Shown here in pieces: positions 51,810 through 60,367 of a stretch of DNA of 64,000 bases (the first letter of the stretch is position 1; every line of letters begins with the position of its first letter). The notes below the pieces were generated by a model, which did no database searches, had not been told where the DNA came from, and saw only the letters and a list, made by a program, of their open reading frames with translations. The position numbers were made by a program, and so were the translations under genes. Location: positions 3,348,001 to 3,412,000 of the forward strand of contig OY970326.1 in the NCBI GenBank assembly GCA_963717155.1, given 5' to 3'. This DNA is from G963717155 sp963717155. Its GTDB lineage: Bacteria > Actinomycetota > Thermoleophilia > Gaiellales > JALYLC01.

Positions 51810-52922
51810 CGAGCGGCGCTGACGCGGTAGCGGGAGACTGCGTCCTCATCGAGCACGAGTCCGACTCCCGGCCTCGTGGGCACCTCGAGCATCCCGTCGT
51901 GTGCCGTGAGGTGCTCGGCGAGGACGAGGTCGAAGTTGTAGACGTCCTCCTCGATGTCGAACCACTCGACCGCGAGGCAGTTCGAGGTTGCCGCGGCCAG
52001 GTGGACGTGCACGTCCGCGTTCCAGTGCGGCGCAACCGGCAGGCCGTGCGCGGCCGCCAGGTGCGCGATCTTGATCCACTCCGAGATGCCGCCGCAGACG
52101 CAGGCGTCCGGCTGCAGGATGTCGGCTGCGTCCGCGTCGATCAGCGCGGCGAACCCCCATCGGGTCGCCTCGATCTCGCCGGTGGCGATCGGCACGCCCG
52201 TGCGTCGCACGAGCTGCGCATGCCCCTGTACGTCCTCGGGCGAGAGCGGCTCCTCCACCCACCAGAGGTCGTACTCGGCGAGCTGCGCGATGGGGCCGAG
52301 CGCCTCGGCCACACTCCTCCATGCGTTGTTCACGTCGAGTGCGAGCTTGCGGTCGCGGTCCGAGAGTCTCGCGTGCGAGGCGCACGCGCTCGACGTCCTC
52401 GCGGACCGGACGGCCGCCGATCTTGATCTTCATGGTCGAGAAGCCGGCGTCGACCGCGCGTGCGGCCTCGGCGGCGACGGCGTCGAGCGTGTCGCCCTCA
52501 CGGTAGTAGCCACCCGAGAAGTAGGCCGGCACCGACGTGCGCGCCGCGCCGAGCAGGTGGCCGAGCGGCGCGCCGAGCTGCTTGCCGAGCAGGTCCCAGA
52601 GTGCGATGTCGATCGCGCTCTGCGCGCGCATGACCGCGCCGCGTCGGCCGAGCAACAGGCTCTCCTGGAAGAGGTCGTGCCAGATCTCGTCGATCGCGCC
52701 GGTCGGGCGTCCGATCAGCTGCGGCCCGAGCTCCAGATCCACCGCCGCGGCGATCAGACGACCGCCGTAGGTGTAGCCGACGCCCTCGGTGCCGTCGCTC
52801 GCCCGGATGCGGACGATCACGAAGCGGCGCGTCTCGAGCCGCCGGGTCGAAAAGGCGACAGGTCGGCGCAGCGGCAGCTCGAGGGCGATCGCCTCGACGC
52901 CCTCGATCACGGTGTCGCTCAA
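51806..52922 (-). CDS. Enolase-superfamily (mandelate racemase subgroup) acid-sugar dehydratase, one frameshift
   Basis: It starts at TTG 52922, overlapping the kinase stop as TTGA (GTG 52910 is an alternative). The N-terminal capping domain has RFVIVRIRASDGTEGVGYTY. The barrel has the K-x-K base motif STMKIKIGG, metal ligands in LALDVNNAW, WWVEEPLSPED and ATGEIEATRW, and the Asp/His dyad in LQPDACVCGG and PVAPHWNADVHVH. Those mark the mandelate racemase subgroup, mostly acid-sugar dehydratases. Near 52,360 the frame changes (RLSDRDRKLALDVNN restores it). The substrate is probably a six-carbon aldonate or analogue. Confidence 0.85.
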
Positions 52923-54430
52923 CGTTCCTCCGAGAGTTCGTGGAGTGTGCGGTTGATGTCGTCGAGCGCGTCCGCAAGCGGCGCGAAGACCCTGCGGTAG
53001 AGCTCGTCGTAGGCGCCGTGGAGCTCGCGGTCCGGCTCGAGCAGCTCGCCCTCGAGCGAGACCGCCACGGCGGCTCCCGACCTCGCGTCGGCATAGCAGC
53101 CCGCACCGACGCCCGCGAGCACCGCCGCGCCGCGAAGGGTCGCTTCCTCGAGGCCGGCCGCCTCGATCGTCCTGCCGGTGACGTCGGCCTTGAGCCGCAT
53201 CCACAACGGACTTCGCGTGGCCCCGCCTTCGACGCGCAGCGGGCCTTCGACGCCGAGCCAGTCGAGGTTCGCGCGCAGCGAGTAGCAGGTCGACTCGAGC
53301 GCGCCCTGAAGGACGGCCGCGCGGCTCCGCGAGGTGGTGAGGCCGAGGATCGCCCCGAGCGCGGTGTGCGGGTCGAAGTGGGGCGTGATCGGCCGCCCGA
53401 AGGTCGGCTGCATCACGATGCCCGACGGGCGTCCCGACATCGGGACCGCTCCGAACATGTCGTCGAGCGGCATGTCGGCGAAGAGCTCGCGACGCACCCA
53501 TTCGACGATTGCGCCGGAGAGCCCCACTCGAGCCGAGTAGACGAAGCCGCCGGGCACGACGTCGGCATAGCAGGCGATGTTCCCGCCCTGCTCGAGACCG
53601 GCGGCAGGGTAGCGCTCGATCGGCACGACGACGACCTCGGCGCTGCCGGACGAGTCGACGGCGCGCTCGCTGCCCTCGCGTGCCGCGAGCGCGCCGCACA
53701 GGTGGTCGTGGCCGGCACCGACGACCGGGATGCCGATCGGCAGACCGGTGAGCAGGGACGCCGCGCTCGTCACGCCCCCGACGGGCTCGCCGCTCGCGAG
53801 GACGGGCGGCAGCTTCCCGCGATCGATCCCGACGAGGTCCGCGAGCTCGCCCGACCAGTCCTGTGACGACTGGTCGAAGAGGAGGGTGCGCGACGCGAGG
53901 CTCGGCACCGTCGCATCGATCCCGCACAGCCGGCGTACGACGAGATCGCCCACCGAGAGCCAGCGCGCCATGCCGGCGAACACCGCGGGCTCGTGCGCAC
54001 GCAGCCAGAGCAGCTTGCAGGCCGCGAAGTGCGGGTCCGGTGCGTGGCCCGTGATGCGGTAGATGTGGTCAGCACCGAGCGACGCCTCGAGCTCGGAGCT
54101 CTCGGCCGAGGCGCGATCGTCGTACCAGCTGATCACGGGCCGGAGGGCGTCGCCGTTGGCGTCGACCGGCACGCCGGCCTCGCCGACCGACGCCACCGCG
54201 ACGGCAGCCAGGGAGAACCCGGCGGGTACCCGCTCGACGACGTGACGGATCATGGTCGCGGTCGCGACCCAGAGCTCGTCTGCATCGTGCTCGTAGCGGC
54301 CCGCCGAGGGGTTCGTCGTCGGCGTCGGGCAGCGATCGACCGCCAGCAGCTCGCCATCGATCGCGAACACGCCGGCGCGGATCGCCGTCGTTCCGAGGTC
54401 GAGCGCGAGGAGGGCCGTGCGCGGGACCAC
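52919..54430 (-). CDS. FGGY-family carbohydrate kinase
   Basis: The product is 503 residues from GTG 54430, whose first base is the last base of the aldolase stop codon (TAGTG). ALLALDLGTTAIRAGVFAID is the phosphate-1 loop, PVISWYDDRASAESSELEAS the sugar-binding region, PVVGAGHDHLCGALAAREGS the catalytic Asp region, and LRVEGGATRSPLWMRLKADV the adenosine loop. Xylulokinase/gluconokinase-like. It would phosphorylate the ketose or acid sugar made by neighbouring enzymes before aldol cleavage. Confidence 0.9.
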   Translation of the reverse strand: MVPRTALLALDLGTTAIRAGVFAIDGELLAVDRCPTPTTNPSAGRYEHDADELWVATATMIRHVVERVPAGFSLAAVAVASVGEAGVPVDANGDALRPVISWYDDRASAESSELEASLGADHIYRITGHAPDPHFAACKLLWLRAHEPAVFAGMARWLSVGDLVVRRLCGIDATVPSLASRTLLFDQSSQDWSGELADLVGIDRGKLPPVLASGEPVGGVTSAASLLTGLPIGIPVVGAGHDHLCGALAAREGSERAVDSSGSAEVVVVPIERYPAAGLEQGGNIACYADVVPGGFVYSARVGLSGAIVEWVRRELFADMPLDDMFGAVPMSGRPSGIVMQPTFGRPITPHFDPHTALGAILGLTTSRSRAAVLQGALESTCYSLRANLDWLGVEGPLRVEGGATRSPLWMRLKADVTGRTIEAAGLEEATLRGAAVLAGVGAGCYADARSGAAVAVSLEGELLEPDRELHGAYDELYRRVFAPLADALDDINRTLHELSEER

Positions 54431-55314
54431 TACACGGTGACGGGCAGGGGGCGCGCATGCTCGTCGACGATCGCGCAGAGCGCTTCGAGCCGCGGGAGCG
54501 AGATGTCGCGAAGACGCGCGGCGTAGTCGCCGGGCCCGACCGTGTCGCTCCAGATCGCCCGTCCCGCGAGGAAACCGGAGGCGCCGCCGCGGCATGCACT
54601 CTCGACCCCGAAGGCGAAGTCCTCGAGCGCGACGCCGTTCGAGAGCACGACCCACGGCGTCGGGACGGCGGCGGTGATCCGCTCGGCATGTGCCGCGATC
54701 GCGTCTGCACTCGCGCGCCCGTGGTATGGGACCTCGGCCTTGTACAGGTCGGGGTGGGTCGCGCCGAGCTCGCGCGCGGCGTCGAGGATCGCCGCCTCGC
54801 GGTCGAACTCCGTCTCACCGTCGCGCGGGCGGACGATCGCCTCGAGGATCCCGATCAGACCGTTCGCACGACAGCGTTCGAGAAACAGGTGCGAGAGCTC
54901 GAGGCACCGCTCCGCGTTCTGCCCGTCCTTCCAGAGCACGAGGAACTTCATGGCGACCGCTCCGCGCTCGACTGCCATGGCGGGATCGGCGTCGAGGTCG
55001 AGCGTGGTGTCGGTCACGACCTCCCCGGGCACCTGGTCGAGCTTGTCCGCCGAGATGACGAGGGCGCAGCCGGCCGGCCAGCTCGTCGACTCCTCGAAGA
55101 CGCGGCTGCCGAAGTACTGGTCGACGAGCACCGCCGAGGCGTGCCGCGAGAGCATCTTTGCGCACTCGCCCTTGAAGTCGACCAGCACGTCGTCGCCCAC
55201 GGACTCGGAGCCGGCGTTCACGAACATCGTGCGCATGGACTCGCGCTGGTCGAGCGCAACCATCGCGAGGGCTCCAGACGGGCGTGCGAGCCGTCTCAGG
55301 TCGGCACTCGGCAT
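54430..55314 (-). CDS. YihT/LacD-type class I aldolase (sulfofructose-phosphate aldolase family)
   Basis: The product is 294 residues. It aligns along its length with my recollection of E. coli YihT: LAMVALDQRESMRTMFVNAG, VLVDFKGECAK, ASAVLVDQYF, LVLWKDGQ, FDREAAILDAARELG, DLYKAEVPYHG and ASGFLAGRAIW. K192 matches the Schiff-base lysine (YihT K193). R252 matches the arginine that helps hold the sulfonate (YihT R253). LacD-type tagatose aldolases are related, so the substrate could also be an ordinary ketose phosphate. It is the first gene of the leftward operon and is divergent from the isomerase gene across 60 AT-rich bases. Confidence 0.85.
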   Translation of the reverse strand: MPSADLRRLARPSGALAMVALDQRESMRTMFVNAGSESVGDDVLVDFKGECAKMLSRHASAVLVDQYFGSRVFEESTSWPAGCALVISADKLDQVPGEVVTDTTLDLDADPAMAVERGAVAMKFLVLWKDGQNAERCLELSHLFLERCRANGLIGILEAIVRPRDGETEFDREAAILDAARELGATHPDLYKAEVPYHGRASADAIAAHAERITAAVPTPWVVLSNGVALEDFAFGVESACRGGASGFLAGRAIWSDTVGPGDYAARLRDISLPRLEALCAIVDEHARPLPVTV

Positions 55315-55338
55315 TACGGCCTCAGATCGCGTTGGTGG

Positions 55339-55368
55339 TTGACTTCTGCATACTCTGAGTCTTATATA
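55339..55368 (+). promoter_or_regulatory. Promoter of the manA-like gene, probably leaderless
   Basis: TTGACT at 55339-55344 and TATATA at 55363-55368 (TTATAT one base earlier) are spaced 17-18 bases, a near-consensus vegetative promoter in an AT-rich island. The GTG start at 55375 is six bases after the -10, so the message would begin at the start codon. The promoter lies in the divergent gap likely controlled by the DeoR repressor. Confidence 0.5.
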
Positions 55369-55374
55369 TCAACT

Positions 55375-56424
55375 GTGATCGCTTGGCAACAACATTCTGT
55401 GCGAGCCGCGCACCCGCAGCGCCTCGCGCCGAACGTCATTCCACGGGCCGTTCTCGGCGGTCCCGCGATCGCAGCCTTTCGTGGCATCCCGGACGTCGGA
55501 GACCACATGGGCGAGGACTGGATCGGCTCGATGACCACCGCCAGAGGGCAGGCGGAGGTCGGCCTCAGCCGACTGGCGGACGGCAGGTTCCTGCGCGACG
55601 CGATCGATGCGGAGCCGGAGCTGTACCTCGGCGCCGCTCACGTCGCGGCGTTCGGTCCTCAGACCGGGCTCCTCGTGAAGCTGCTCGACGCCGGCGAGCG
55701 GCTGATGGTGCATGCGCACCCGTCGCGCGCCTTCGCGCGCGAGCATCTGGCCTCGCGCTTCGGGAAGTCCGAAGGCTGGGTCATCCTCGCAACCGACTCA
55801 CCCGAGGCGTCCGTGTACGTGGGCTTCCAGGAGGCGGTGGACGCGGACACGCTCGCGACGTGGATCGACGGGCAGCGCACGACCGAGCTGCTCGCGGCGC
55901 TCAACCGGGTGCGAGTGTCGGCCGGCGACGCCCTCTACATCCCGGCGGGGACGCCGCACTCGATCGGCGAGGGCGTGTTCCTGATCGAGGTGCAGGAGCC
56001 GACTGATCTGAGCGTGATCCTCGAGTGGGAGGGCTTCGCGATCGACGCGCCGCGGGTGGGCCACCTCAACCTCGGGTACCCCACGGCACAGCTCGCGGTC
56101 GACCGCTCGGCGTGGTCACGGGCTCGCCTCGACGACCTGCGGGCGCCCGCTGCCCACGGCGCCGTCACGCAGCTCTTCCCGGCGTCCGCATCGCCCTACT
56201 TCGGCGCAGCCCGGATCGACGGGCGCGATGGCGTCGAGCTGGCGCCATCGTTCGCGATCCTCGTCGTCACCGAGGGCGAGGGCGAGCTCCGCTGCGACGG
56301 CTTCTCGACACAGCTCGCGCGAGGGGACACGTGGCTCGTGCCGCACGCCGCGGGCGCCACGAGCATCCACGGCGACATCGTCGTCGTGCGCTGCGTCCCG
56401 CCACCCCCCGGCACTGCGCCCTAG
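55375..56424 (+). CDS. Class I mannose-6-phosphate isomerase-like (ManA-type cupin) sugar isomerase
   Basis: The product is 349 residues from GTG 55375. RLAPNVIPRAVLGGPAIAAF, MGEDWIGS and LLVKLLDAGERLMVHAHPSR give the first zinc ligand. FGKSEGWVILA contains the Glu ligand, and IPAGTPHSIGEGVFLIEVQE the second His and the substrate face. The C-terminal cupin (SFAILVVTEGEGELRCDGFS) completes the short class I form. It interconverts an aldose and ketose, probably phosphorylated. In this cluster it could supply the ketose used by the kinase and aldolase. Confidence 0.87.
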   Translation: MIAWQQHSVRAAHPQRLAPNVIPRAVLGGPAIAAFRGIPDVGDHMGEDWIGSMTTARGQAEVGLSRLADGRFLRDAIDAEPELYLGAAHVAAFGPQTGLLVKLLDAGERLMVHAHPSRAFAREHLASRFGKSEGWVILATDSPEASVYVGFQEAVDADTLATWIDGQRTTELLAALNRVRVSAGDALYIPAGTPHSIGEGVFLIEVQEPTDLSVILEWEGFAIDAPRVGHLNLGYPTAQLAVDRSAWSRARLDDLRAPAAHGAVTQLFPASASPYFGAARIDGRDGVELAPSFAILVVTEGEGELRCDGFSTQLARGDTWLVPHAAGATSIHGDIVVVRCVPPPPGTAP

Positions 56425-56427
56425 GAG
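56423..56427 (+). promoter_or_regulatory. Ribosome binding site choosing the aminotransferase start
   Basis: AGGAG at 56423-56427 touches the ATG at 56428 but is six bases before the in-frame ATG at 56434. The spacing favours 56434 as the true start. Confidence 0.6.
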
Positions 56428-56433
56428 ATGAAG

Positions 56434-57798
56434 ATGGCGACAACCACGATGAGCAGCCTCGCGGCTGCCGACCTGGCCCACATCATCCATCCGCTGACCC
56501 GCCATGCGCAGCTCGATGAGCAAGGGCCGGTGATCGTGGTCGAGGGCCGCGGCGTCGAGGTCGTCCTCGAGGACGGTCGTGTCTTCCTCGACGGATCGGC
56601 GGGGCTGTGGAACGTCAACGTCGGCCACGGCCGCAAGGAGCTCGCGGCGGCGGCCGCCGCGCAGATGGAGACGCTCGCGTTCTCCCCGACGTTCGGCGCG
56701 TTCTCCCACCCCCCGGCGATCCACCTCGCCACGCGCATCGCCGAGCTCGCGCCCGGCGACCTCGACGCCGTGCACTTCACGTCGGGCGGGAGCGAGGCGA
56801 ACGAGTCGGCGTTCAAGTTCGCGCGCTACTGGTGGCGGCTGCACGGCAAGGCGGACAAGCAGGTCATCCTCTCGCACGAGCGGGGCTACCACGGCCTCTC
56901 GCTGGGCGCGTCGTCCGCGACCGGCATCGACGCCTACCACGGCGACTTCGGGCCGTCTGCGGCCGACTTCGAGCGCATCCCCGCGCCCTACATGTATCGC
57001 TGCTCGGCAGGTGTGCCGTGCGACCCCGCGACGTGTCCCGTGTGCAGCGGCGCCGCGCTCGAGGCCCGCATCGCCGAGGTCGGAGCCGATCGTGTGGCCG
57101 CCGTGATCGTCGAGCCCGTGCTCGGCACCGGCGGGGTGATCCCTCCGCCGCCCGGGTACCTGCGTGCGGTGCGGGAGGTCTGCGACCGCAACGACGTGCT
57201 GATGATCGCCGACGAGGTCATCACGGGCTTCGGACGCACCGGACGCTGGTTCGGGGTCAACCACGACGACGTCGTGCCCGACATGCTGACGTTCGCCAAG
57301 GGCGTGACGAGCGGCTACCTGCCACTCGGAGGCGTGATCGTCCGGCGCAAGATCCGGGACGCCCTGCATCACGTACCCGGGGATCGGGCCCTGATGCACG
57401 GCTTCACCTACTCCGGCCACCCGGCAGCGTGTGCGGTGGCGCTCGAGAACATCGCGATCGTCGAACGCGAGGAGCTTGTGCCGCGTGTCTCGGAGGCCGG
57501 GGCGCACCTGGCGGCGCGCCTCTCCGAGCTCTCATCGCTCGACAACGTCGGCGACGTCCGCTCGCGTGGCCTGATGGCGGGCGTCGAGCTCGTCGAGGAC
57601 AAGGCGACGCGTGCGCGCTTCGACCCATCGGCAGGTCGTGGTGCCGCTGCCACACGGCGCGCGCGCGAGCTTGGCGTCATCACGAGGCCCTTGCCGGACG
57701 ACATCCTCCTGCTCGCACCGCCGTTCGTGATCACCAACGAGCAGATCGACCGCATGGTCGATGTGCTCGCCGCCGCGATCGACGAGACGCGGCACTGA
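56434..57798 (+). CDS. Class III (omega) aminotransferase
   Basis: The product is 454 residues from ATG 56434 (ATG 56428 also possible). GPVIVVEGRGVEVVLEDGRV, SAGLWNVNVGHG, FTSGGSEANESAFKFAR (PLP phosphate), ERGYHGLSLGAS, the DEV motif MIADEVITGFGRTG and the PLP lysine in LTFAKGVTSGYLPLGG are all present. The overall look is close to taurine/putrescine/beta-amino-acid:pyruvate aminotransferases. An internal Cys-rich loop (YRCSAGVPCDPATCPVC) around 190 is noteworthy. The amine is unknown; an amino-sulfonate or amino sugar derivative would fit the cluster. It is two bases from the repressor gene. Confidence 0.88.
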   Translation: MATTTMSSLAAADLAHIIHPLTRHAQLDEQGPVIVVEGRGVEVVLEDGRVFLDGSAGLWNVNVGHGRKELAAAAAAQMETLAFSPTFGAFSHPPAIHLATRIAELAPGDLDAVHFTSGGSEANESAFKFARYWWRLHGKADKQVILSHERGYHGLSLGASSATGIDAYHGDFGPSAADFERIPAPYMYRCSAGVPCDPATCPVCSGAALEARIAEVGADRVAAVIVEPVLGTGGVIPPPPGYLRAVREVCDRNDVLMIADEVITGFGRTGRWFGVNHDDVVPDMLTFAKGVTSGYLPLGGVIVRRKIRDALHHVPGDRALMHGFTYSGHPAACAVALENIAIVEREELVPRVSEAGAHLAARLSELSSLDNVGDVRSRGLMAGVELVEDKATRARFDPSAGRGAAATRRARELGVITRPLPDDILLLAPPFVITNEQIDRMVDVLAAAIDETRH

Positions 57799-57799
57799 C

Positions 57800-58621
57800 G
57801 TGAGTCCCGAGGACGCACCCCAGCACGACCTGCTGTACGGCGCCGCCGACGACCGCCGCGTCCGCATCGTCGCGCTGGTCGCGGAGACCGGGTTCCGCTC
57901 GGTCGCCGAGCTCGCCAGGGTGCTCGGCGTCTCCGAGATGACGATCCGACGCGACATACGGCGACTCGCCGACGAGGGAAGCGTTCGCGATGTCCACGGC
58001 GGCGCGAGCGTCTTCGCCGCGATCCGGAACGGCATCGACTTCGGACAGCGCACCACGCGCAACGAGACGCCGAAGGGAGCCATCGCGGCCTACGCGGCCT
58101 CGCTGGTGTCACCCGACGACGTGATCGCGATCGACGCGGGCACCACGGCGCTCGAGATCGCACGGGCATTGCCCGCCGATCTTCCATGCACGGTCCTGAC
58201 CCACTCGCTCCCGGTCATGGCACTGCTCGCCGGCCGTCCGAAGGTCCAGCTGATCGGCCTCGGAGGTGTGTTCCACGAGCGTACCCAGGCGTTCTACGGG
58301 CCGGCCGGTCTGTCAACGCTCCGGGGGCTGCGCGCGGGGACGCTCTTCCTCGGTGCGACATCACTGCACGACGGCGCCGTGTACGCCAGCAATCCGTATG
58401 ACACGGAGATGAAGGTCCCGCTGATCGGCATCGCGCAGCGGGTGGTGTTGGTGGCGGATTCGAGCAAGTTCTCACAGATCGCTCTCATGCGAGTGACAGG
58501 TCTCGAGTCGGTCCATGAACTCGTTACAGACGATGGCATGGATAGGGAAGCGCGAGCGATGTGTGAGAGCGCAGGCATCGAGGTTCACACCGTGGCGATG
58601 CCAGTATCCAAGCTCGGCTGA
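57800..58621 (+). CDS. DeoR-family transcriptional repressor
   Basis: The product is 273 residues from GTG 57800, just after the aminotransferase stop. The helix-turn-helix is SVAELARVLGVSEMTIRRDI then GSVRDVHGGA. The DeoR C-terminal sensor has DVIAIDAGTTALEIARALPA and LFLGATSLHDGAVYASNP, with VVLVADSSKFSQIALMRVTG near the end. DeoR regulators respond to sugar phosphates. It likely represses both divergent operons from the 55.3 kb gap. E. coli YihW, the sulfoquinovose regulator, belongs to the same family. Confidence 0.93.
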   Translation: MSPEDAPQHDLLYGAADDRRVRIVALVAETGFRSVAELARVLGVSEMTIRRDIRRLADEGSVRDVHGGASVFAAIRNGIDFGQRTTRNETPKGAIAAYAASLVSPDDVIAIDAGTTALEIARALPADLPCTVLTHSLPVMALLAGRPKVQLIGLGGVFHERTQAFYGPAGLSTLRGLRAGTLFLGATSLHDGAVYASNPYDTEMKVPLIGIAQRVVLVADSSKFSQIALMRVTGLESVHELVTDDGMDREARAMCESAGIEVHTVAMPVSKLG

Positions 58622-58651
58622 GCCGGGCCTCGCAGCAAGGGGAGAGGCACG

Positions 58652-60337
58652 ATGAAACGATCGGTCCGGAGGCCCGGCACAGCGATGTGCCACAACGAAT
58701 CGAGGAATACCGTGGGACGCTCTGTCTGGAGGCGAGGACCCGTGAGGCGCCTCGGCGCGCTGGCAGGTGTGAGCGCCGTCGCAGCGATCGCCGCGTTCGG
58801 CGCCTCGCCTGCGCTCAGCTCGTCGGGGAAGGCCGCGGCGTCCAGCGACGCGATCACGTGGGCGATCGTCTACCCGGTGAAGACGCTCGATCCGGGACTC
58901 GTGTACGACGGCGGTGGCAACAACTTCATGGCGTACCAGGAGTGCGACGCCATGCTTCGCTTCGGGAACAACCTCAAGCTGCAGCCCGAGGTCGCGAGCT
59001 CGTGGAAGCAGACGAGCCCGACCAAGTACGTCTACACGATTCGCTCGGACGTCAAGTTCTGGGACGGCAACCCGGTCACTCCGGCGGACGTGGCGTTCTC
59101 GATCAACCGGGTACAGGACAAGAAGCTCGCGTCTCCGCTCGCGAGCCTCGCCGGTGCCGGGTCGATCAAGAAGGCGGTCGTCTCCGGCCCCAACCAGGTC
59201 ACGATGATCCTCTCGAAGCCCAACCCGATCGCCCAGTGGCTGCCGGCCACGCCGATCGGTCAGATCGTCGAGAAGTCGTTCGCGCTGAAGAAGGGCAAGG
59301 CGTTCGGCACGTCCGTGTCGAACATCATGTGCAGCGGCGCCTACCGTCCGACCAGCTGGGTCAAGGGCGCGACGACGACGCTCACGGCCGTGCCGAACTA
59401 CTGGGACCCTGCGCATCAGCCGCAGATCAAGAAGGTGACCTTCCGCGAGGTCAGTGACACGACCTCGATCGTCGCTGGCCTGCGTAGTGGTGACATCGAC
59501 GGCACGTTCGACATCAGCGCTCGGAATGCCGAGACGTTGAAGAGCGACTCGAGCCTCTCGGTCGCGGTCGCACAGAGCGGTGACCCGAGCTACATCTCGC
59601 CGAACCTCCTCAAGGGACCGTTCAAGAACCCGCTGATCCGGCGGGCGTTCAGCATCGCCATCGACCGCGCCGGACTCGCCAGCGCGATCGACGGGAGCGC
59701 GGCCGAGCCGCTCAAGGGACCGGTGCCGCCCGGGCTCACGACCTTCCAGCAGGCCTTCTTCGCGAAGGCGTACAACAAGCTCCCGCTCGGCGTGAAGCCG
59801 GACATCGCCACCGCGAAGAAGCTGATCGCCCAGGCGCATGCCGAAGGCACCAAGGTCACGCTCGCGGGACTGGCGGGTGGCTCGACCGACATCGTCGCGG
59901 CGGAGCTGCAGCAGGCAGGCCAGTCGATCGGACTGAACGTGAACGTGTTGAAGCTCCCGTCGTCGGACTTCTTCGCCGAGAGCTTCAGCGGCAAGGAGCC
60001 GCGGACGTACGACGGGCTCATGAACTTCTGGGAGCCGGACTATCCGGACCCCTCGGCGCTCCTCGTCCCCGTGTTCGGATCGGTCTACTCGAACGTCGAG
60101 GGCTACTTCGATCCGGCCTACAAGGCGCTGACCGCCCAGTGGGCGAAGACGCCGAACGGAAGCCTCGCGCAGGCGAACGCGCTGGCTAAGATGGAAACGA
60201 TGCTGATCAAGAAGACGGTCAAGATCCCGCTGACCGTCGTGCCCCTGGTGCAGGTGCAGAAGAAGTCCATCACCGGGTACGTCGAGAACAAGATGGTCAT
60301 CTACGAACCGTTCATCCTCTACATGCACGCAAGCTGA
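58652..60337 (+). CDS. ABC transporter substrate-binding protein, family 5
   Basis: The product is 561 residues, with AGGGGAG ahead of the ATG at 58652. A long N-terminus precedes the signal helix (LGALAGVSAVAAIAAFGASP), with no lipobox cysteine. The SBP_5 core has YPVKTLDPGLVYDGGGNNFM, FWDGNPVTPADVAFSINRVQ, MCSGAYRPTSWVKGATTTLT and NFWEPDYPDPSALLVPVFGS. It is about 30 bases after the DeoR gene, so the transporter is part of the same operon. Family 5 proteins bind peptides, opines, nickel or oligosaccharides. The context suggests a sugar-derived ligand. Confidence 0.92.
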   Translation: MKRSVRRPGTAMCHNESRNTVGRSVWRRGPVRRLGALAGVSAVAAIAAFGASPALSSSGKAAASSDAITWAIVYPVKTLDPGLVYDGGGNNFMAYQECDAMLRFGNNLKLQPEVASSWKQTSPTKYVYTIRSDVKFWDGNPVTPADVAFSINRVQDKKLASPLASLAGAGSIKKAVVSGPNQVTMILSKPNPIAQWLPATPIGQIVEKSFALKKGKAFGTSVSNIMCSGAYRPTSWVKGATTTLTAVPNYWDPAHQPQIKKVTFREVSDTTSIVAGLRSGDIDGTFDISARNAETLKSDSSLSVAVAQSGDPSYISPNLLKGPFKNPLIRRAFSIAIDRAGLASAIDGSAAEPLKGPVPPGLTTFQQAFFAKAYNKLPLGVKPDIATAKKLIAQAHAEGTKVTLAGLAGGSTDIVAAELQQAGQSIGLNVNVLKLPSSDFFAESFSGKEPRTYDGLMNFWEPDYPDPSALLVPVFGSVYSNVEGYFDPAYKALTAQWAKTPNGSLAQANALAKMETMLIKKTVKIPLTVVPLVQVQKKSITGYVENKMVIYEPFILYMHAS

Positions 60338-60367
60338 CGCCGACGAGCGGGGCCAGGAGCTGTAGAC

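Noticed and set aside
55321..55359. CTCAGA and TCTGAG as an operator half-site pair in the isomerase/aldolase gap
   Set aside because: Six-base arms 27 bases apart are expected by chance, and there is no second supporting site.
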